A DNA stretch of 44,760 nt from Paracoccaceae bacterium (GCA_027492585.1 JAPUEK010000084.1:1-44760); one strand, 5' to 3'. Shown: positions 1-8,768, counted from the stretch's first letter. Made by a program: numbers and translations. The notes: generated from the letters alone by a model not told the origin.

Positions 1-55
1 CGGGAGCCTTGGGGGCGGATCGGCATTCGGCGGGCGGTGTGTCCTGCGGCTGGCG

Positions 56-110
56 CCGGAGGGGTTTTGCACCCCTCCGGACCTCCCCGCAGGATATTTA
101 TGCACAGTGG
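56..110 (+). repeat. Intergenic hairpin repeat, copy A
   Basis: A perfect 9-bp stem (CCGGAGGGG at 56-64, CCCCTCCGG at 72-80, 7-nt loop TTTTGCA) is followed by the tail ACCTCCCCGCAGGATATTTATG (81-102). The same stem and tail recur at 9789 and 36225, and in broken form at 1272. The copy lies between the window edge and the 3' end of galM. The first 167 bases hold nothing else I can support. Confidence 0.75.
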
Positions 111-167
111 ATGGAGGGGGAGGGGACCCAGGCGGGGGCCTGACTGCCGACATGGCCTTGCCCGCCC

Positions 168-1154
168 TCACCTCGCGCGGGCGAGCCGCCATTCGGTGAT
201 CTGGCGCAGGGGCGCGTCGGGCAGAAGGGTGATCTGCGGGAAGCCGGGCTTGTTCGGGGCATCGGGCCAGCCCTGGGTTTCGATGGCGATGGCCTCGTAA
301 TGGGACTGGCCGGGGCGGATCGCCTCGCGTCCGTCATAGACCTGCGCCCCCGGTTCGGTGGTGGCGACGGTCAGGTCCAGCCCGCCTTGTCCGCGCAGGA
401 CCAGCACGGGACGCAGCGGTTCCTGCCCGCGGGAGAGGCAGAAGCAATTGTCGAGCGGGGGATTCCGGGGCGTGATGACCTTCGGGCTGCGGAAGTCGAA
501 AGGGGTGCCGGCGACCGGCACGATCTCTCCGGTCGGGATGAACTCGCCGGTGGTCGGCAGATAGGCATCGGCCAGCACCTGAAGGCTGTGTCCGTCCCAG
601 CCCGGCCCGCCGTCCAGCGTCCAGTAGCTGTGGTTGGTGGCGTTGAAGATCGTGGGCGCATCCGTCACCGTCTCCAGTTCCAGCCGCAGGGTGGCGGGGG
701 CGTGCAGGCTGAAGCGGGCGGTCAGGCGGCGGTTGCCGGGAAAGCCGCCCTCGCCGTCCGGGAGATCGAGCGCGAGCGTGGCGTGATCCGCCCCCGCCTC
801 CTCCAGCGACCAGACCTTCAGATGCGTCCCCGCCGTTCCGGAATGGAGCGTGTGGCGACCGTTCAGATTGCGTTCGAACCGGCGCTCCTGCCCGTCGATC
901 ACCGCGCTGGCCCCGGTCAGCCGGTTGACCACGGGTGCGATGACGGAACCGTGATGGCGCATCGCACCCTCATAATCGGCAAGCCGCTCCGATCCGGGGC
1001 TGAGGTCATGCGCCACCCCCGCCATCCGCACCGATTGCAGCACCGCCCCCCAGGTCAGCAGGCTGACGGTCAGATCCCCCGCCGCAAGGGTGATCTTGTC
1101 CACCGTCTGCCCGGCAGCCGTGGTGCCGAAGGGGGTGATCATGGCTGCGGTCAT
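168..1154 (-). CDS. galM: Aldose 1-epimerase (galactose mutarotase)
   Basis: A 328-residue cytosolic enzyme that interconverts the alpha and beta anomers of aldoses such as galactose. Family motifs appear in order: NRLTGA (77-82), NGRHTLHSG (98-106), NATNHSYWTL (171-180, catalytic His175) and ETQGWPDAPN near the C-terminus (catalytic base Glu292). Length is normal for the GalM family. The start at 1154 is preferred because AAGGGAG sits just upstream of it and because the open frame further 5' has no conserved residues. It is a single-gene unit with no galactose operon beside it, so the physiological sugar is not shown by context. Confidence 0.9.
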   Translation of the reverse strand: MTAAMITPFGTTAAGQTVDKITLAAGDLTVSLLTWGAVLQSVRMAGVAHDLSPGSERLADYEGAMRHHGSVIAPVVNRLTGASAVIDGQERRFERNLNGRHTLHSGTAGTHLKVWSLEEAGADHATLALDLPDGEGGFPGNRRLTARFSLHAPATLRLELETVTDAPTIFNATNHSYWTLDGGPGWDGHSLQVLADAYLPTTGEFIPTGEIVPVAGTPFDFRSPKVITPRNPPLDNCFCLSRGQEPLRPVLVLRGQGGLDLTVATTEPGAQVYDGREAIRPGQSHYEAIAIETQGWPDAPNKPGFPQITLLPDAPLRQITEWRLARAR

Positions 1155-1271
1155 CGGAAGCTCCCTTTTCAGGGCAGGCTTGCCGAGGACCGCGCCGGCG
1201 TCAAGATTGGGGGAAGCAATGGAGCATGGCGCCGGTCGGCTTTCGGGGGCGTCGCTGCCCTTCGTCTGGTC

Positions 1272-1374
1272 CCGGAGGGGTTTTGCACCCCACCGTCCTG
1301 CCGCCGGTCCCTTGAACCAGTGGCGGAGCCGGTGGCAAACCCCGCAGGATGTTTGAGGCAAGATGAAAGGGCAG
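1272..1374 (+). repeat. Intergenic hairpin repeat, broken copy B
   Basis: The left arm CCGGAGGGG plus loop TTTTGCA is present at 1272-1287, but the right arm is degenerate (CCCCACCG). About 50 nt of unrelated sequence then precede the usual tail, CCCCGCAGGATGTTTGAGGC, followed by AAGATGAAAGG (to about 1370). It lies between galM and znuA, which both read on the minus strand. It looks like copy A or D interrupted by an insertion. Confidence 0.6.
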
Positions 1375-1437
1375 GGGAGGCGGGCCGCAAGGGGGCCAGG
1401 TCTTCGCCCGTTCAGCCTGGCTGTCGATTGGCCCCGC

Positions 1438-2454
1438 TCAGCCCTTTAGGCAATCGCCCAGCGTCGTCGCAATGGCGCGCAGAAGGGTGTCATAGGCCGC
1501 AGGCCCCGGCTCCAGCCCCGAGCCGACCGGATCGAGCGCGCCGCCGAGCCGCGTGCCGCTGCCCTCCATCACCTGCGCCAACAGTTTCGGATTGTGCTGG
1601 ATCTCCGGGAAGGCGCAAAGGACGCCGCCGCCCGCCAGCCGGTCGCGCAGCGCCTGCAACCGCGCCGCCCCCGGCGTCGCCGCATCGCCAAGCGCCACGG
1701 AGCCCGCCGCCTCCAGCCCGTAGTGATGGGTCAGATAGCCATAGGCGGCATGGAAGGTGATGAAGGGCTTGTCCTTCACCGGGGCCAGAAGGGCCGCGAC
1801 CTCGGCGTCGAGCGCCGTGATGCGGGTCCGGGCGGCGGCGGCATTGGCCGCATAGATGGCCGCATGGTCGGGGTCGAGCCGCGACAGTTCTGCCGCGATC
1901 AGGCCGAGCCAGGTTTCGGCATTGCCGGGGTCGAGCCAGGCATGGGGATCGGTGGCGCCGTGATGGTGGTCATGGTCGCCCTCCGCTTCGTCCTCCGTGG
2001 CGGGACCATGGTCCTGGCCATCATCGGCACCCTGAGCATCAGCGCCGTGATCGTCGCCACCATGATCCTCTCCTTCCTCATGCCCGTGCTCGTCCTCCGC
2101 GCCTTCGCCATAGGGCAGAACCGCCGTTCCCGCCGCATCGAGAAGCGCGAGCTGCGGCACCCCGCCGCCCGCCGAGCGCAGCGCCCGGTCGAGCCAGGGG
2201 GTCAGCTCGGGTCCGATCCAGACCACCAGCCCGGCCCCGGAGATGGCCCCCATCTGCGAGGGTCTGAGCTGGAAATCATGCTCGTCCGCCCCTTTGGCGA
2301 GCAGCAGCTCCGGCGTGCCGAGATCGCCCATCACCTGCGCCACGAGCGATTGCACCGGCGGAATGTCGGTGACGACCCGCGGCACTTCGGCGGCGGCGAG
2401 GGTGGGCAGGGCGAGCAGGAGGCTCGCCATCGCGGATGATATGGTATAACGCAT
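1438..2454 (-). CDS. znuA: Zinc ABC transporter, periplasmic binding protein
   Basis: The high-affinity Zn(II)-binding protein of the ZnuABC importer, 338 residues. An N-terminal signal peptide (hydrophobic stretch ending in ALPTLAAAEV, about 1-22) sends it to the periplasm. Zinc-ligand positions of the cluster A-I family are visible: His59 (ADEHDF), His171 (DPHAWLDP) and His235 (FHAAYGY). Between the first two lies the family's acidic His-rich loop (about 119-166). The start at 2454 is chosen because the signal peptide begins there; the much longer upstream frame is non-conserved and runs antisense to zur. It is transcribed divergently from zur-znuC-znuB across a 69-bp gap that carries a Zur-like palindrome, so zinc-responsive repression is expected. 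Confidence 0.95.
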   Translation of the reverse strand: MRYTISSAMASLLLALPTLAAAEVPRVVTDIPPVQSLVAQVMGDLGTPELLLAKGADEHDFQLRPSQMGAISGAGLVVWIGPELTPWLDRALRSAGGGVPQLALLDAAGTAVLPYGEGAEDEHGHEEGEDHGGDDHGADAQGADDGQDHGPATEDEAEGDHDHHHGATDPHAWLDPGNAETWLGLIAAELSRLDPDHAAIYAANAAAARTRITALDAEVAALLAPVKDKPFITFHAAYGYLTHHYGLEAAGSVALGDAATPGAARLQALRDRLAGGGVLCAFPEIQHNPKLLAQVMEGSGTRLGGALDPVGSGLEPGPAAYDTLLRAIATTLGDCLKG

Positions 2455-2493
2455 CGGTCGGGCCTTTCGCAGCGGGGTTGCGAAGGGTATGTA

Positions 2494-2508
2494 TGTAATA
2501 TCATAACA
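2494..2508. promoter_or_regulatory. Probable Zur operator between znuA and zur
   Basis: TGTAATATCATAACA is an imperfect AT-rich inverted repeat (TGT..AT ... AT..ACA) in otherwise GC-rich DNA, placed in the znuA/zur divergent gap. It resembles the TGTTATA-type palindromes bound by Zur. A second, similar sequence, TGATATGGTATAACG (2437-2451), overlaps the first codons of znuA and could be an auxiliary site. Assignment rests on position and resemblance only. Confidence 0.6.
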
Positions 2509-2523
2509 CGTCAAGAGGCTCCC

Positions 2524-3084
2524 ATGGCCCATCTGCATGATCCTGCCAACGCCGGGCCTGCCAACCCCGATCCTGCCTGCCCCGGCTGTGCAGCCCCCGA
2601 TCTGGCCTTCGCGCCGCATGACCACGACCATTGCGCCGCCGATGCTCTGGCGCGGGCCGAGGCGCTGGTGGCCGAACGCGGGGCGCGGATGACCCCGGTG
2701 CGGCGGCGGGTGCTGGAGATCCTCCTTGAGGCGCATCGCGCGCTCGGGGCTTATGACGTGCTGAACAGGCTGGCGGCAGAGGGCTTCGGCAACCAGCCGC
2801 CCGTCGCCTATCGCGCGCTGGATTTCCTTGAGGAACAAGGCTTTGCCCATCGCATCCAGCGGCTGAACGCCTTCACCGCCTGTATGCATCCCGGCGAGGC
2901 CCATGCGCCGGCCTTCCTCATCTGCCGGTCCTGCAATGCGGTGGCCGAAGCGCCCGCCGCGCCGGTCCTTGCCGCCCTTGACCGCGCCGCCACCGGCTCC
3001 GGTTTCGCGGTGGAGCGGGCGAGCATCGAGGCGCTCGGCCTCTGCCCCGGCTGCCAGAGGGGCGGGGCGGGGGGGTCGGCATGA
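2524..3084 (+). CDS. zur: Zinc uptake regulator, Fur family
   Basis: A 186-residue metal-responsive repressor. The winged-helix DNA-binding region spans roughly 45-110 (RMTPVRRRVLEILL, then QPPVAYRALDFLEEQGFAHRI). The structural zinc site uses two CxxC pairs, CRSC (134-137) and CPGC (174-177), typical of Fur/Zur proteins. The first 40 residues are an unusual extension with a further CPGC (19-22) and HDHDHC (32-37). It overlaps znuC by four bases (ATGA) and heads the zur-znuC-znuB operon, opposite znuA. The genomic setting makes Zur far more likely than Fur, Mur or Irr. Confidence 0.93.
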   Translation: MAHLHDPANAGPANPDPACPGCAAPDLAFAPHDHDHCAADALARAEALVAERGARMTPVRRRVLEILLEAHRALGAYDVLNRLAAEGFGNQPPVAYRALDFLEEQGFAHRIQRLNAFTACMHPGEAHAPAFLICRSCNAVAEAPAAPVLAALDRAATGSGFAVERASIEALGLCPGCQRGGAGGSA

Positions 3085-3914
3085 GCCTGTTGCGGGCCGA
3101 GAACATCTCCCTGCGGTTCGGCGGGGAGGAGGTGGTGAGCGGCGTCAGCCTCTCCGTCGCACCGGGAGAGATCGTGACGATCCTCGGGCCGAACGGCTCC
3201 GGCAAGACCACGCTTCTGCGCGCCCTTCTGGGCATCCTGCCGCTGTCGGCGGGCCGGGTGGTGCGGGCGGAGGGGCTGCGGATCGGCTATGTGCCGCAGC
3301 GGCTGTCCATCGACCGGACCATGCCCATGACGGTGCGCCGCTTTCTGTCGCTGCCGCAAAGGGTGGGCGAGGCGGAGGCCGCCGCCGCCCTCGCGCGGGT
3401 CGGTCTGCCGGGGCTTGGACAGCGGCAGATGACCGCGCTGTCGGGCGGGCAGTTGCAACGGGTGCTGCTGGCGCGCGCCCTGCTGATGCGGCCGCAGATC
3501 CTGCTTCTGGACGAGCCGACGCAGGGCCTCGACCAGCCGGGGGAGGCGGGGTTCTACCGCCTCATCGCCGAGGTCCGGCAAGAGACGGGGGCGGCGGTGC
3601 TGATGGTGTCCCACGATCTGCATGTGGTCATGGCGGCGAGCGACCGGGTGATCTGCCTCAACCACCATATCTGCTGCGAAGGAACGCCGCGCGTCGTCTC
3701 CAACGCGCCGGAATACCGGGCGCTGTTCGGGCTTGGTACGCAGGGGGCGCTGGCGCTTTACCGGCATGACCACGATCACAGCCATGATGGCGGGCATGAC
3801 GGCGGGCATGACGAGCGGCAGGATCACTCCCACGACCCGCGCCACGACCATGCCCACGAGCACGGCCATGCCCATTCCCATGGCCCTTCCGACCGGACCC
3901 TTCCCCATGCTTGA
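3081..3914 (+). CDS. znuC: Zinc ABC transporter, ATP-binding protein with His-rich tail
   Basis: The cytoplasmic ATPase of ZnuABC, 277 residues. Walker A is GPNGSGKTT (36-44), the ABC signature LSGGQLQ (120-126), Walker B LLLDEP (141-146), and the switch histidine lies in SHDLH (177-181). After the ABC fold ends (about 225) comes a 49-residue tail (229-277) with 16 histidines, mostly in HDH/HAH repeats, a likely cytosolic zinc-binding segment. It overlaps zur at its start (ATGA) and znuB at its end (8 bp), so translation of the three genes is probably coupled. Confidence 0.94.
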   Translation: MSLLRAENISLRFGGEEVVSGVSLSVAPGEIVTILGPNGSGKTTLLRALLGILPLSAGRVVRAEGLRIGYVPQRLSIDRTMPMTVRRFLSLPQRVGEAEAAAALARVGLPGLGQRQMTALSGGQLQRVLLARALLMRPQILLLDEPTQGLDQPGEAGFYRLIAEVRQETGAAVLMVSHDLHVVMAASDRVICLNHHICCEGTPRVVSNAPEYRALFGLGTQGALALYRHDHDHSHDGGHDGGHDERQDHSHDPRHDHAHEHGHAHSHGPSDRTLPHA

Positions 3915-4698
3915 CGATTTCCTGATCCGCGCCGCCCTTGCAGGGATCGGTCTGGCGCTGGCGACCGGGCCGCTCGGCTCCTTCGTCGTCTGGCGGCGGA
4001 TGGCCTATTTCGGCGATGCCACCTCCCATGCGGCGATCCTCGGCGTGGCGCTGGCCCTGGCGGGCAGCCTGCCCATCGGGGCCGGCACGCTTCTGGTGGC
4101 GCTGGCCATGGCGGGGACGGTTTCCACCCTCGCCGCGAAGGGTTGGGCGATGGATACCACGCTCGGCGTGCTGGCCCATGGCGCGCTGGCCTTCGGGCTC
4201 GTGGCGATCAGCTTCGTGCCGCAGGTGCGGACCGATCTTTCCGCCTATCTTTTCGGCGACATCCTCGCGGTGTCGAAAGGCGATCTGGCCTTCGTCTGGG
4301 GCGGCGCGCTTCTGGTGCTGGCGCTGATCGGCTGGCGCTGGCAGCCGCTCCTGACCGCCACCGTCAACGAGGATCTGGCCCATGCCTCCGGTCTCAACCC
4401 GGACCGGGAGCGGCTGGTGCTGACGCTCGCGCTGGCCGTTGTGGTGGCGGTGGCGCTGAAGGTGGTGGGGGCGCTTCTGATCGCGGCCATGCTGATCATC
4501 CCGGCGGCGGCGGCGCGGGGGCTGGCGCGCTCGCCCGAGGCGATGGCGGGCCTTGCGGTGGCGATCGGCGTCTTGTCTTCGCTGGCGGGGCTGGGGTTGT
4601 CGCTCTGGCAGGATACGCCGGCGGGACCGTCCATCGTGACCGCGGCGGCGCTGATCTTCGCAGCGGCGGCGGTATTCGGCCGGATGAGCCGCGCCTAG
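3907..4698 (+). CDS. znuB: Zinc ABC transporter, permease
   Basis: The integral membrane channel subunit of ZnuABC, 263 residues, ABC-3 permease family. The protein is mostly hydrophobic helices. Family landmarks are the early VVWRRMAYFGDATSHAAILG segment and the cytoplasmic EDLAHASGLNPDRERL loop before the helical KVVGALLIAAMLIIPAAAAR stretch. The start at 3907 (MLDDFLIRAAL) is preferred over an in-frame start at 3733, which would read antisense-like His-rich znuC sequence. It overlaps the znuC stop and ends the operon. Confidence 0.93.
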   Translation: MLDDFLIRAALAGIGLALATGPLGSFVVWRRMAYFGDATSHAAILGVALALAGSLPIGAGTLLVALAMAGTVSTLAAKGWAMDTTLGVLAHGALAFGLVAISFVPQVRTDLSAYLFGDILAVSKGDLAFVWGGALLVLALIGWRWQPLLTATVNEDLAHASGLNPDRERLVLTLALAVVVAVALKVVGALLIAAMLIIPAAAARGLARSPEAMAGLAVAIGVLSSLAGLGLSLWQDTPAGPSIVTAAALIFAAAAVFGRMSRA

Positions 4699-4785
4699 CC
4701 CCACCGGGCAGCCAAGCCGGAGCCACCCATTTGCCGGAAAGCATCCTGCTCGGTTTGCCGCCAGCTCAGGGGGCCGGAGGCAGGG

Positions 4786-4806
4786 CGGAGGGGACAAACC
4801 CCTCCG
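4786..4806 (+). repeat. Hairpin with the repeat-family stem
   Basis: CGGAGGGG (4786-4793) and CCCCTCCG (4799-4806) form a perfect 8-bp stem with loop ACAAA, 88 bp after znuB. The stem is nearly that of repeat copies A, C and D, but the conserved tail is absent. It could terminate the zur-znuCB transcript, although no T-run follows. Confidence 0.5.
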
Positions 4807-4868
4807 GGGTTGCGGCAGGGCGCCATCCTGACAGGCAGTCGAGCCCGCTCATCCTTCTGCGGGCAATG

Positions 4869-5635
4869 TCATGGGACACCGAAGCCCTCGACCACCGGTT
4901 TCCCCATCCCGCGGATCGGGCGGTCGCCGTAGAACACCCGGCCATGGCCATCCTTCGCCAGAACGAAGCCCGCGCCGCCGCCCCTCTGATCGGTTGCGCC
5001 ATCGGGCCGCCGGTAGATCGGCGCGACCGGATTGCGGCTCGGCGCCAGATCCGCGCGCACCCCGCCTGTCAACGCCACCAAGGCCGCCTTCCCCATCTTG
5101 CCGGCCTTGCCCGGAACAGGGAGCCGCCCAAGGAAAGCCTCGACCGTGCCGTTGATCAAGAAGCCGTCCGCCCCGTCTTTCCGGCGAAACAGCGGAGGTC
5201 GAAGGCCGGAAGCCCCGCCGCATCCGCCGCTGCGGCAGCGGCACATTCAAGGGTGAAATGTCGGGTCTCTGTCCGATCCGTAACCCGCCGGCAAGGCCCC
5301 GCAAGCGCGGCGCAATGGCTTTCCTCCCCCTCACGCCAGATCCTGCGGCCTTTCAGATCATAGCCGGAAAGCGGAGCGGGGGGACCCGGTTCCGTCCTGC
5401 TCCTGCCGGCAGAGGCCCGTGGACTTTCCGTCCGAAGAAACGCCGGTCATGGGGGCGGAAACCGCCGTCTGCTCCTCCAGCGTGAAGGGCTGGTGGCGGT
5501 GCCGGGGTCCTTGCTGTCCACGGTGGTCCTGCGGACCGCCATGACTTCCGGGTTGTTGCAAGGGAAGACCCCGGTTTGGACGGATGCGGGCATGGCGCCT
5601 GCGAGGGCGAGGCCGGTCGGCGGAAACGGGGGCAT
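4869..5635 (-). pseudogene. Frameshifted gene for an unrecognised protein
   Basis: Reading the minus strand from an ATG at 5635 (preceded by CGGAGGAG) gives a plausible protein only if the frame is changed three times: near 5487 (between ...KDPGTATSP and FTLEEQTAV...), between about 5358 and 5400 (into LSGYDLKGRRIWREGEE...), and near 5167 (into DGFLINGTVEAFLGRLP...). It then stays open to a stop at 4869-4871 after KPVVEGFGVP. All three changes match single-base deletions, and the last fits one missing G in a G run. The C-terminal ~100 codons read smoothly. I do not recognise the family; the first exact residues and any signal peptide are uncertain. Confidence 0.5.
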
Positions 5636-5853
5636 CGGCTCCTCCGGCTTCTGGGGCGGGAGCGTATCCCGGCCCCAGAGCCGCGCGCAAGGCGGGGGCG
5701 GGCGGCATGGGACATGCGGCATCCCCGCCCCCGTCGCGCCATGCCGCTTTTCGCGCGCCATGTCGTTTTTGGCCGCGTTGTGTCGGGCGATCTTGCCCGC
5801 TTTCCCGCCCATCGGGCAGATATGGACAAAATCCCTCCATCGGAGTCGCCCCC

Positions 5854-8349
5854 ATGAAAACCCATGTCAAAGCTTTGGTCGTCGGCGGTGGCGCTGTCGG
5901 CAACGGCATCGCCTATCACCTCGCCAAGGCCGGTTGGGAGACGATGCTCGTGGAGCGCGACGAGCTGACCTCCGGCTCCACCTGGCACGCGGCGGGGCTG
6001 CTGCCCCTGTTCAACATGGGCTATGCGACGACGCATATCCACAAATACTCCGTCGATTTCTACAAGTCGCTGGAGGCGGAGACGGGTCTGAACGCCGGCT
6101 TCGCGGTGGTGGGCAACCTGCGGATGGCCCAGCATCAGCAACGGATGGACGAGTATATGCTCTATTCCTCCGTCGCCGAAACCGCGGGCGTCTATCATGA
6201 GTTCCTGACCCCCGCCCAGATCAAGGAACGCTGGCCGCTGGTCCGCACCGAGGATCTGATCGGCGCGCTCTTCCATCCGCAGGACGGCTACATCAACCCC
6301 GCCGACGTGACGCAGGCCATGGCCAAGGGCGCGCGCCAGCGTGGCGTGACCATCGAGCGCAAGGTGCAGGTCGATGGCTACAAATGGACCGGCTCGGAAT
6401 GGATCGTCTCCTGCACCCGGATGGTGGAGCAGGGCGGCAACCTGATCGCCTCGGACGAGAAGTTCGAGATCCGGGCGGAGCATGTGGTGACGGCGACCGG
6501 CAACCACGCGCAACGCACCGCGCGCCTGCTGGGCATCAAGATCCCGGCGATTCCGGTGGAGCATCAGTTCATCGTCACCGAACCCGATCCGATGCTGCAG
6601 GAATACCGCAAGACCCATGGCGAGCACCCGGTTCTGCGCGATGCCGATGCCAAATGGTATGTGCGCGAGGAACGCGGCGGCTGGATTCTCGGCCCCTACG
6701 AGAAGGGCGCCCCGGCGCGGTTCGAATATGGCGTGCCGGACAGCTTCCGCGCCGATCTCTTCCCGCTCGATCTGGAGCGGATCGAGCAGGAATACATGTC
6801 CTTCATCCACCGGCTGCCGTCTTCGGAAACCGTGGGTCTGAAGGATGATTTCAACGGCCCGATCTGCTACACCCCCGACGGCAACCCGCTGGTCGGACCG
6901 GCACCGGGCCTGCGGAACATGTGGCTGGCCGAGGGCTTCTCCTTCGGGATCACGGCGGCGGGTGGCACGGGCTATTACCTCGCGCAGATGATGGTGAACG
7001 GGGAGGCCGAAATCGACATGGCCAGCCTCGATCCGCGCCGCTACGGCAACTGGATGACCACCGAATACGCCGCGCGCAAGAACGAGGAATGTTACGATCA
7101 CGTCTTCATCCTGCATCACCCGGATGAAGAACGCGAAGCGGCCCGCCCGCTGCGGACCGCCCCGGTATATGACCGCCAGAAGGCGCTTGGCGCGCAATTC
7201 GGCCAGGTCAACGGCTGGGAACGGCCGATCTACTACGGCCCGCTGAACGCGCCCGAGGATTTCGACCACAACACCCGCAGCTTCCGCCGCGGCGGCTGGT
7301 GGCAATATGCGGTCGATGAGGCCAAGGCGATCCGCGAGACCGCCGGGCTGATCGACGCCACCGCCTTCACCAAGCATGTGGTGAAAGGACCGGGAGCGAC
7401 GGCCTTCCTCGACTGGTTCACCTGCAACGCCCTGCCGAAGGTCGGCCGCATCAACCTGACCTATGCGCTGACCCCCACCGGCACCACGCGGACCGAATAC
7501 ACCATCGTCCGCAATGGCGAGAACGACTACTATCTCGTCTCCGCCGGGGCCTGGACGGCCTATGACGCCGATTACCTCCGCAAATGCGCGGAGGACAAGG
7601 CGCCGGAGTTCGGCTATATCGAGATCCATGACGTGACGACCCAATGGGGTGTCTTCGCCCTTGCCGGGCCGAACAGCCGCAAGATCCTCGCCGAGATCAT
7701 CAAGGACGCCACCCCGGAAACCGCGCTGTCGAACAAGCGGTTCCCCTGGCTCTCCGCCCGCAGGATCGAGCTCGGCATGTGTCCGGTCAATGCCATCCGC
7801 GTCGCCTATACCGGCGAACTCGGCTGGGAGCTGCACCACCCGATCGAGATGCAGCGTTATCTCTGGGATCTGCTGCTGAAGGCCGGTGAGAAGCACGGGC
7901 TGAAACTGGTTGGCGCGCGGGCGCAGAACTGGCTGCGGCAGGAGAAGAGCTATCGCGCCTTCGGCAACGAGCTTGGCCGCGATGCGACCCCGCTCGAAGC
8001 CGCGCTCGACCGCTTCGTCGATCTGTCGAAGGAGTTTCAGGGCAAGCAGGCGATGCTCGATGTCGGCATCCGCTCGAAATGCGTGACGCTGCTGATCGAC
8101 GGGCCGGACGACACCGATCCCTGGGGCAAGGAAGCACTGGTCCTGAACGGCGAGAAGATCGGGCGGCTGACCTCGGGCGGTTATTCGGTGGCCTTCGGCA
8201 AGCAGATCGGCATGGGCTATGTGCGCCCCGATCTGGCCGTCACCGGGCAGAAGCTCCAGGTCCGCATCAACCGCGAACTCTGGGACTGCGTGGTGACCGA
8301 GGACAGCCCCTTCGACCCGTCGAACGCGCGCATCCGCATCGACGGCTGA
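5854..8349 (+). CDS. Dimethylglycine/sarcosine dehydrogenase-like flavoenzyme with GcvT domain
   Basis: An 831-residue two-domain enzyme expected to demethylate N-methylglycines (dimethylglycine or sarcosine) oxidatively and pass the one-carbon unit to tetrahydrofolate. The N-terminal DAO-type FAD domain starts with VVGGGAVGNG (9-18); STWHAAGL (42-49) holds His45, at the position where these dehydrogenases bind FAD covalently. The C-terminal half (from about 440) is an aminomethyltransferase (GcvT-like) domain with YTGELGWELH near 652-661. The start at 5854 follows CGGAG and lies directly before the Rossmann motif; the upstream in-frame extension is non-conserved. It is monocistronic, ending at a hairpin terminator. 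Sequence alone does not separate the two substrates. Confidence 0.85.
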   Translation: MKTHVKALVVGGGAVGNGIAYHLAKAGWETMLVERDELTSGSTWHAAGLLPLFNMGYATTHIHKYSVDFYKSLEAETGLNAGFAVVGNLRMAQHQQRMDEYMLYSSVAETAGVYHEFLTPAQIKERWPLVRTEDLIGALFHPQDGYINPADVTQAMAKGARQRGVTIERKVQVDGYKWTGSEWIVSCTRMVEQGGNLIASDEKFEIRAEHVVTATGNHAQRTARLLGIKIPAIPVEHQFIVTEPDPMLQEYRKTHGEHPVLRDADAKWYVREERGGWILGPYEKGAPARFEYGVPDSFRADLFPLDLERIEQEYMSFIHRLPSSETVGLKDDFNGPICYTPDGNPLVGPAPGLRNMWLAEGFSFGITAAGGTGYYLAQMMVNGEAEIDMASLDPRRYGNWMTTEYAARKNEECYDHVFILHHPDEEREAARPLRTAPVYDRQKALGAQFGQVNGWERPIYYGPLNAPEDFDHNTRSFRRGGWWQYAVDEAKAIRETAGLIDATAFTKHVVKGPGATAFLDWFTCNALPKVGRINLTYALTPTGTTRTEYTIVRNGENDYYLVSAGAWTAYDADYLRKCAEDKAPEFGYIEIHDVTTQWGVFALAGPNSRKILAEIIKDATPETALSNKRFPWLSARRIELGMCPVNAIRVAYTGELGWELHHPIEMQRYLWDLLLKAGEKHGLKLVGARAQNWLRQEKSYRAFGNELGRDATPLEAALDRFVDLSKEFQGKQAMLDVGIRSKCVTLLIDGPDDTDPWGKEALVLNGEKIGRLTSGGYSVAFGKQIGMGYVRPDLAVTGQKLQVRINRELWDCVVTEDSPFDPSNARIRIDG

Positions 8350-8356
8350 GACCAAG

Positions 8357-8380
8357 GGCCGCCCTCCGGGGCGGCCTTTT
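8357..8380 (+). terminator. Rho-independent terminator of the dimethylglycine dehydrogenase-like gene
   Basis: GGCCGCC (8357-8363), a six-base loop CTCCGG, and GGCGGCC (8370-8376) followed by TTTT, seven bases after the stop codon. Confidence 0.8.
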
Positions 8381-8383
8381 CCT

Positions 8384-8686
8384 TCAGATGCGTTTCAGCA
8401 TCTTGGCGACCCACCAGCGGGCGCCGACCAGCAGGAAGCGCCAGTCGGAAAAGAACTCCGGCGGCTTGCCTTCGATGGCATGGCCGATGAATTGCAGCAC
8501 CCATCCGGCCAGAAACAGTCCGAGCGCCCAGGGCCAGAGCCCCGCGACGAAGAGCGACAGCACCCCGAGCGCCAGCGACAGCAGGATCATCGGGATGCCG
8601 AAGCTGTGGGTCAGCTGATTCCAGCGGTTCTGATGGCTGGTCGCATAGCGTGCGATCCAGTCCTCCCAGCTGCGGCCGTCGAGCAT
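8384..8686 (-). CDS. DUF962/Mpo1-like membrane protein
   Basis: A 100-residue protein with an N-terminal HQNRWNQLTHSFGIPM segment and two hydrophobic helices (ILLSLALGVLSLFVAGLWPWALGLF, about 33-57, and a shorter one with GWVLQFIGHAIEGKPPEFF). The paired NQLTHSFGIP and FIGHAIEGKPP motifs are those of the DUF962/Mpo1 (YGL010w) family; the yeast member is an Fe-dependent dioxygenase acting on 2-hydroxy fatty acids. The start at 8686 has AGGGAGGA upstream. It converges with the preceding plus-strand gene at the shared terminator. The bacterial substrate is not known to me. Confidence 0.8.
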   Translation of the reverse strand: MLDGRSWEDWIARYATSHQNRWNQLTHSFGIPMILLSLALGVLSLFVAGLWPWALGLFLAGWVLQFIGHAIEGKPPEFFSDWRFLLVGARWWVAKMLKRI

Positions 8687-8768
8687 GGGGTTCCTCCCTG
8701 AAACACCGATGGGGCAGGGTAGGGGCGAAGGTGACCTCCGGGCAAGCCCTGCGCCGCCTGCCGTGGCG

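Noticed and set aside
5353-8355. A 1000-codon open frame on the minus strand opposite the dimethylglycine dehydrogenase-like gene
   Set aside because: It is the antisense shadow of a conserved gene in high-GC DNA; its translation is Arg/Gly/Val-rich with no domain.
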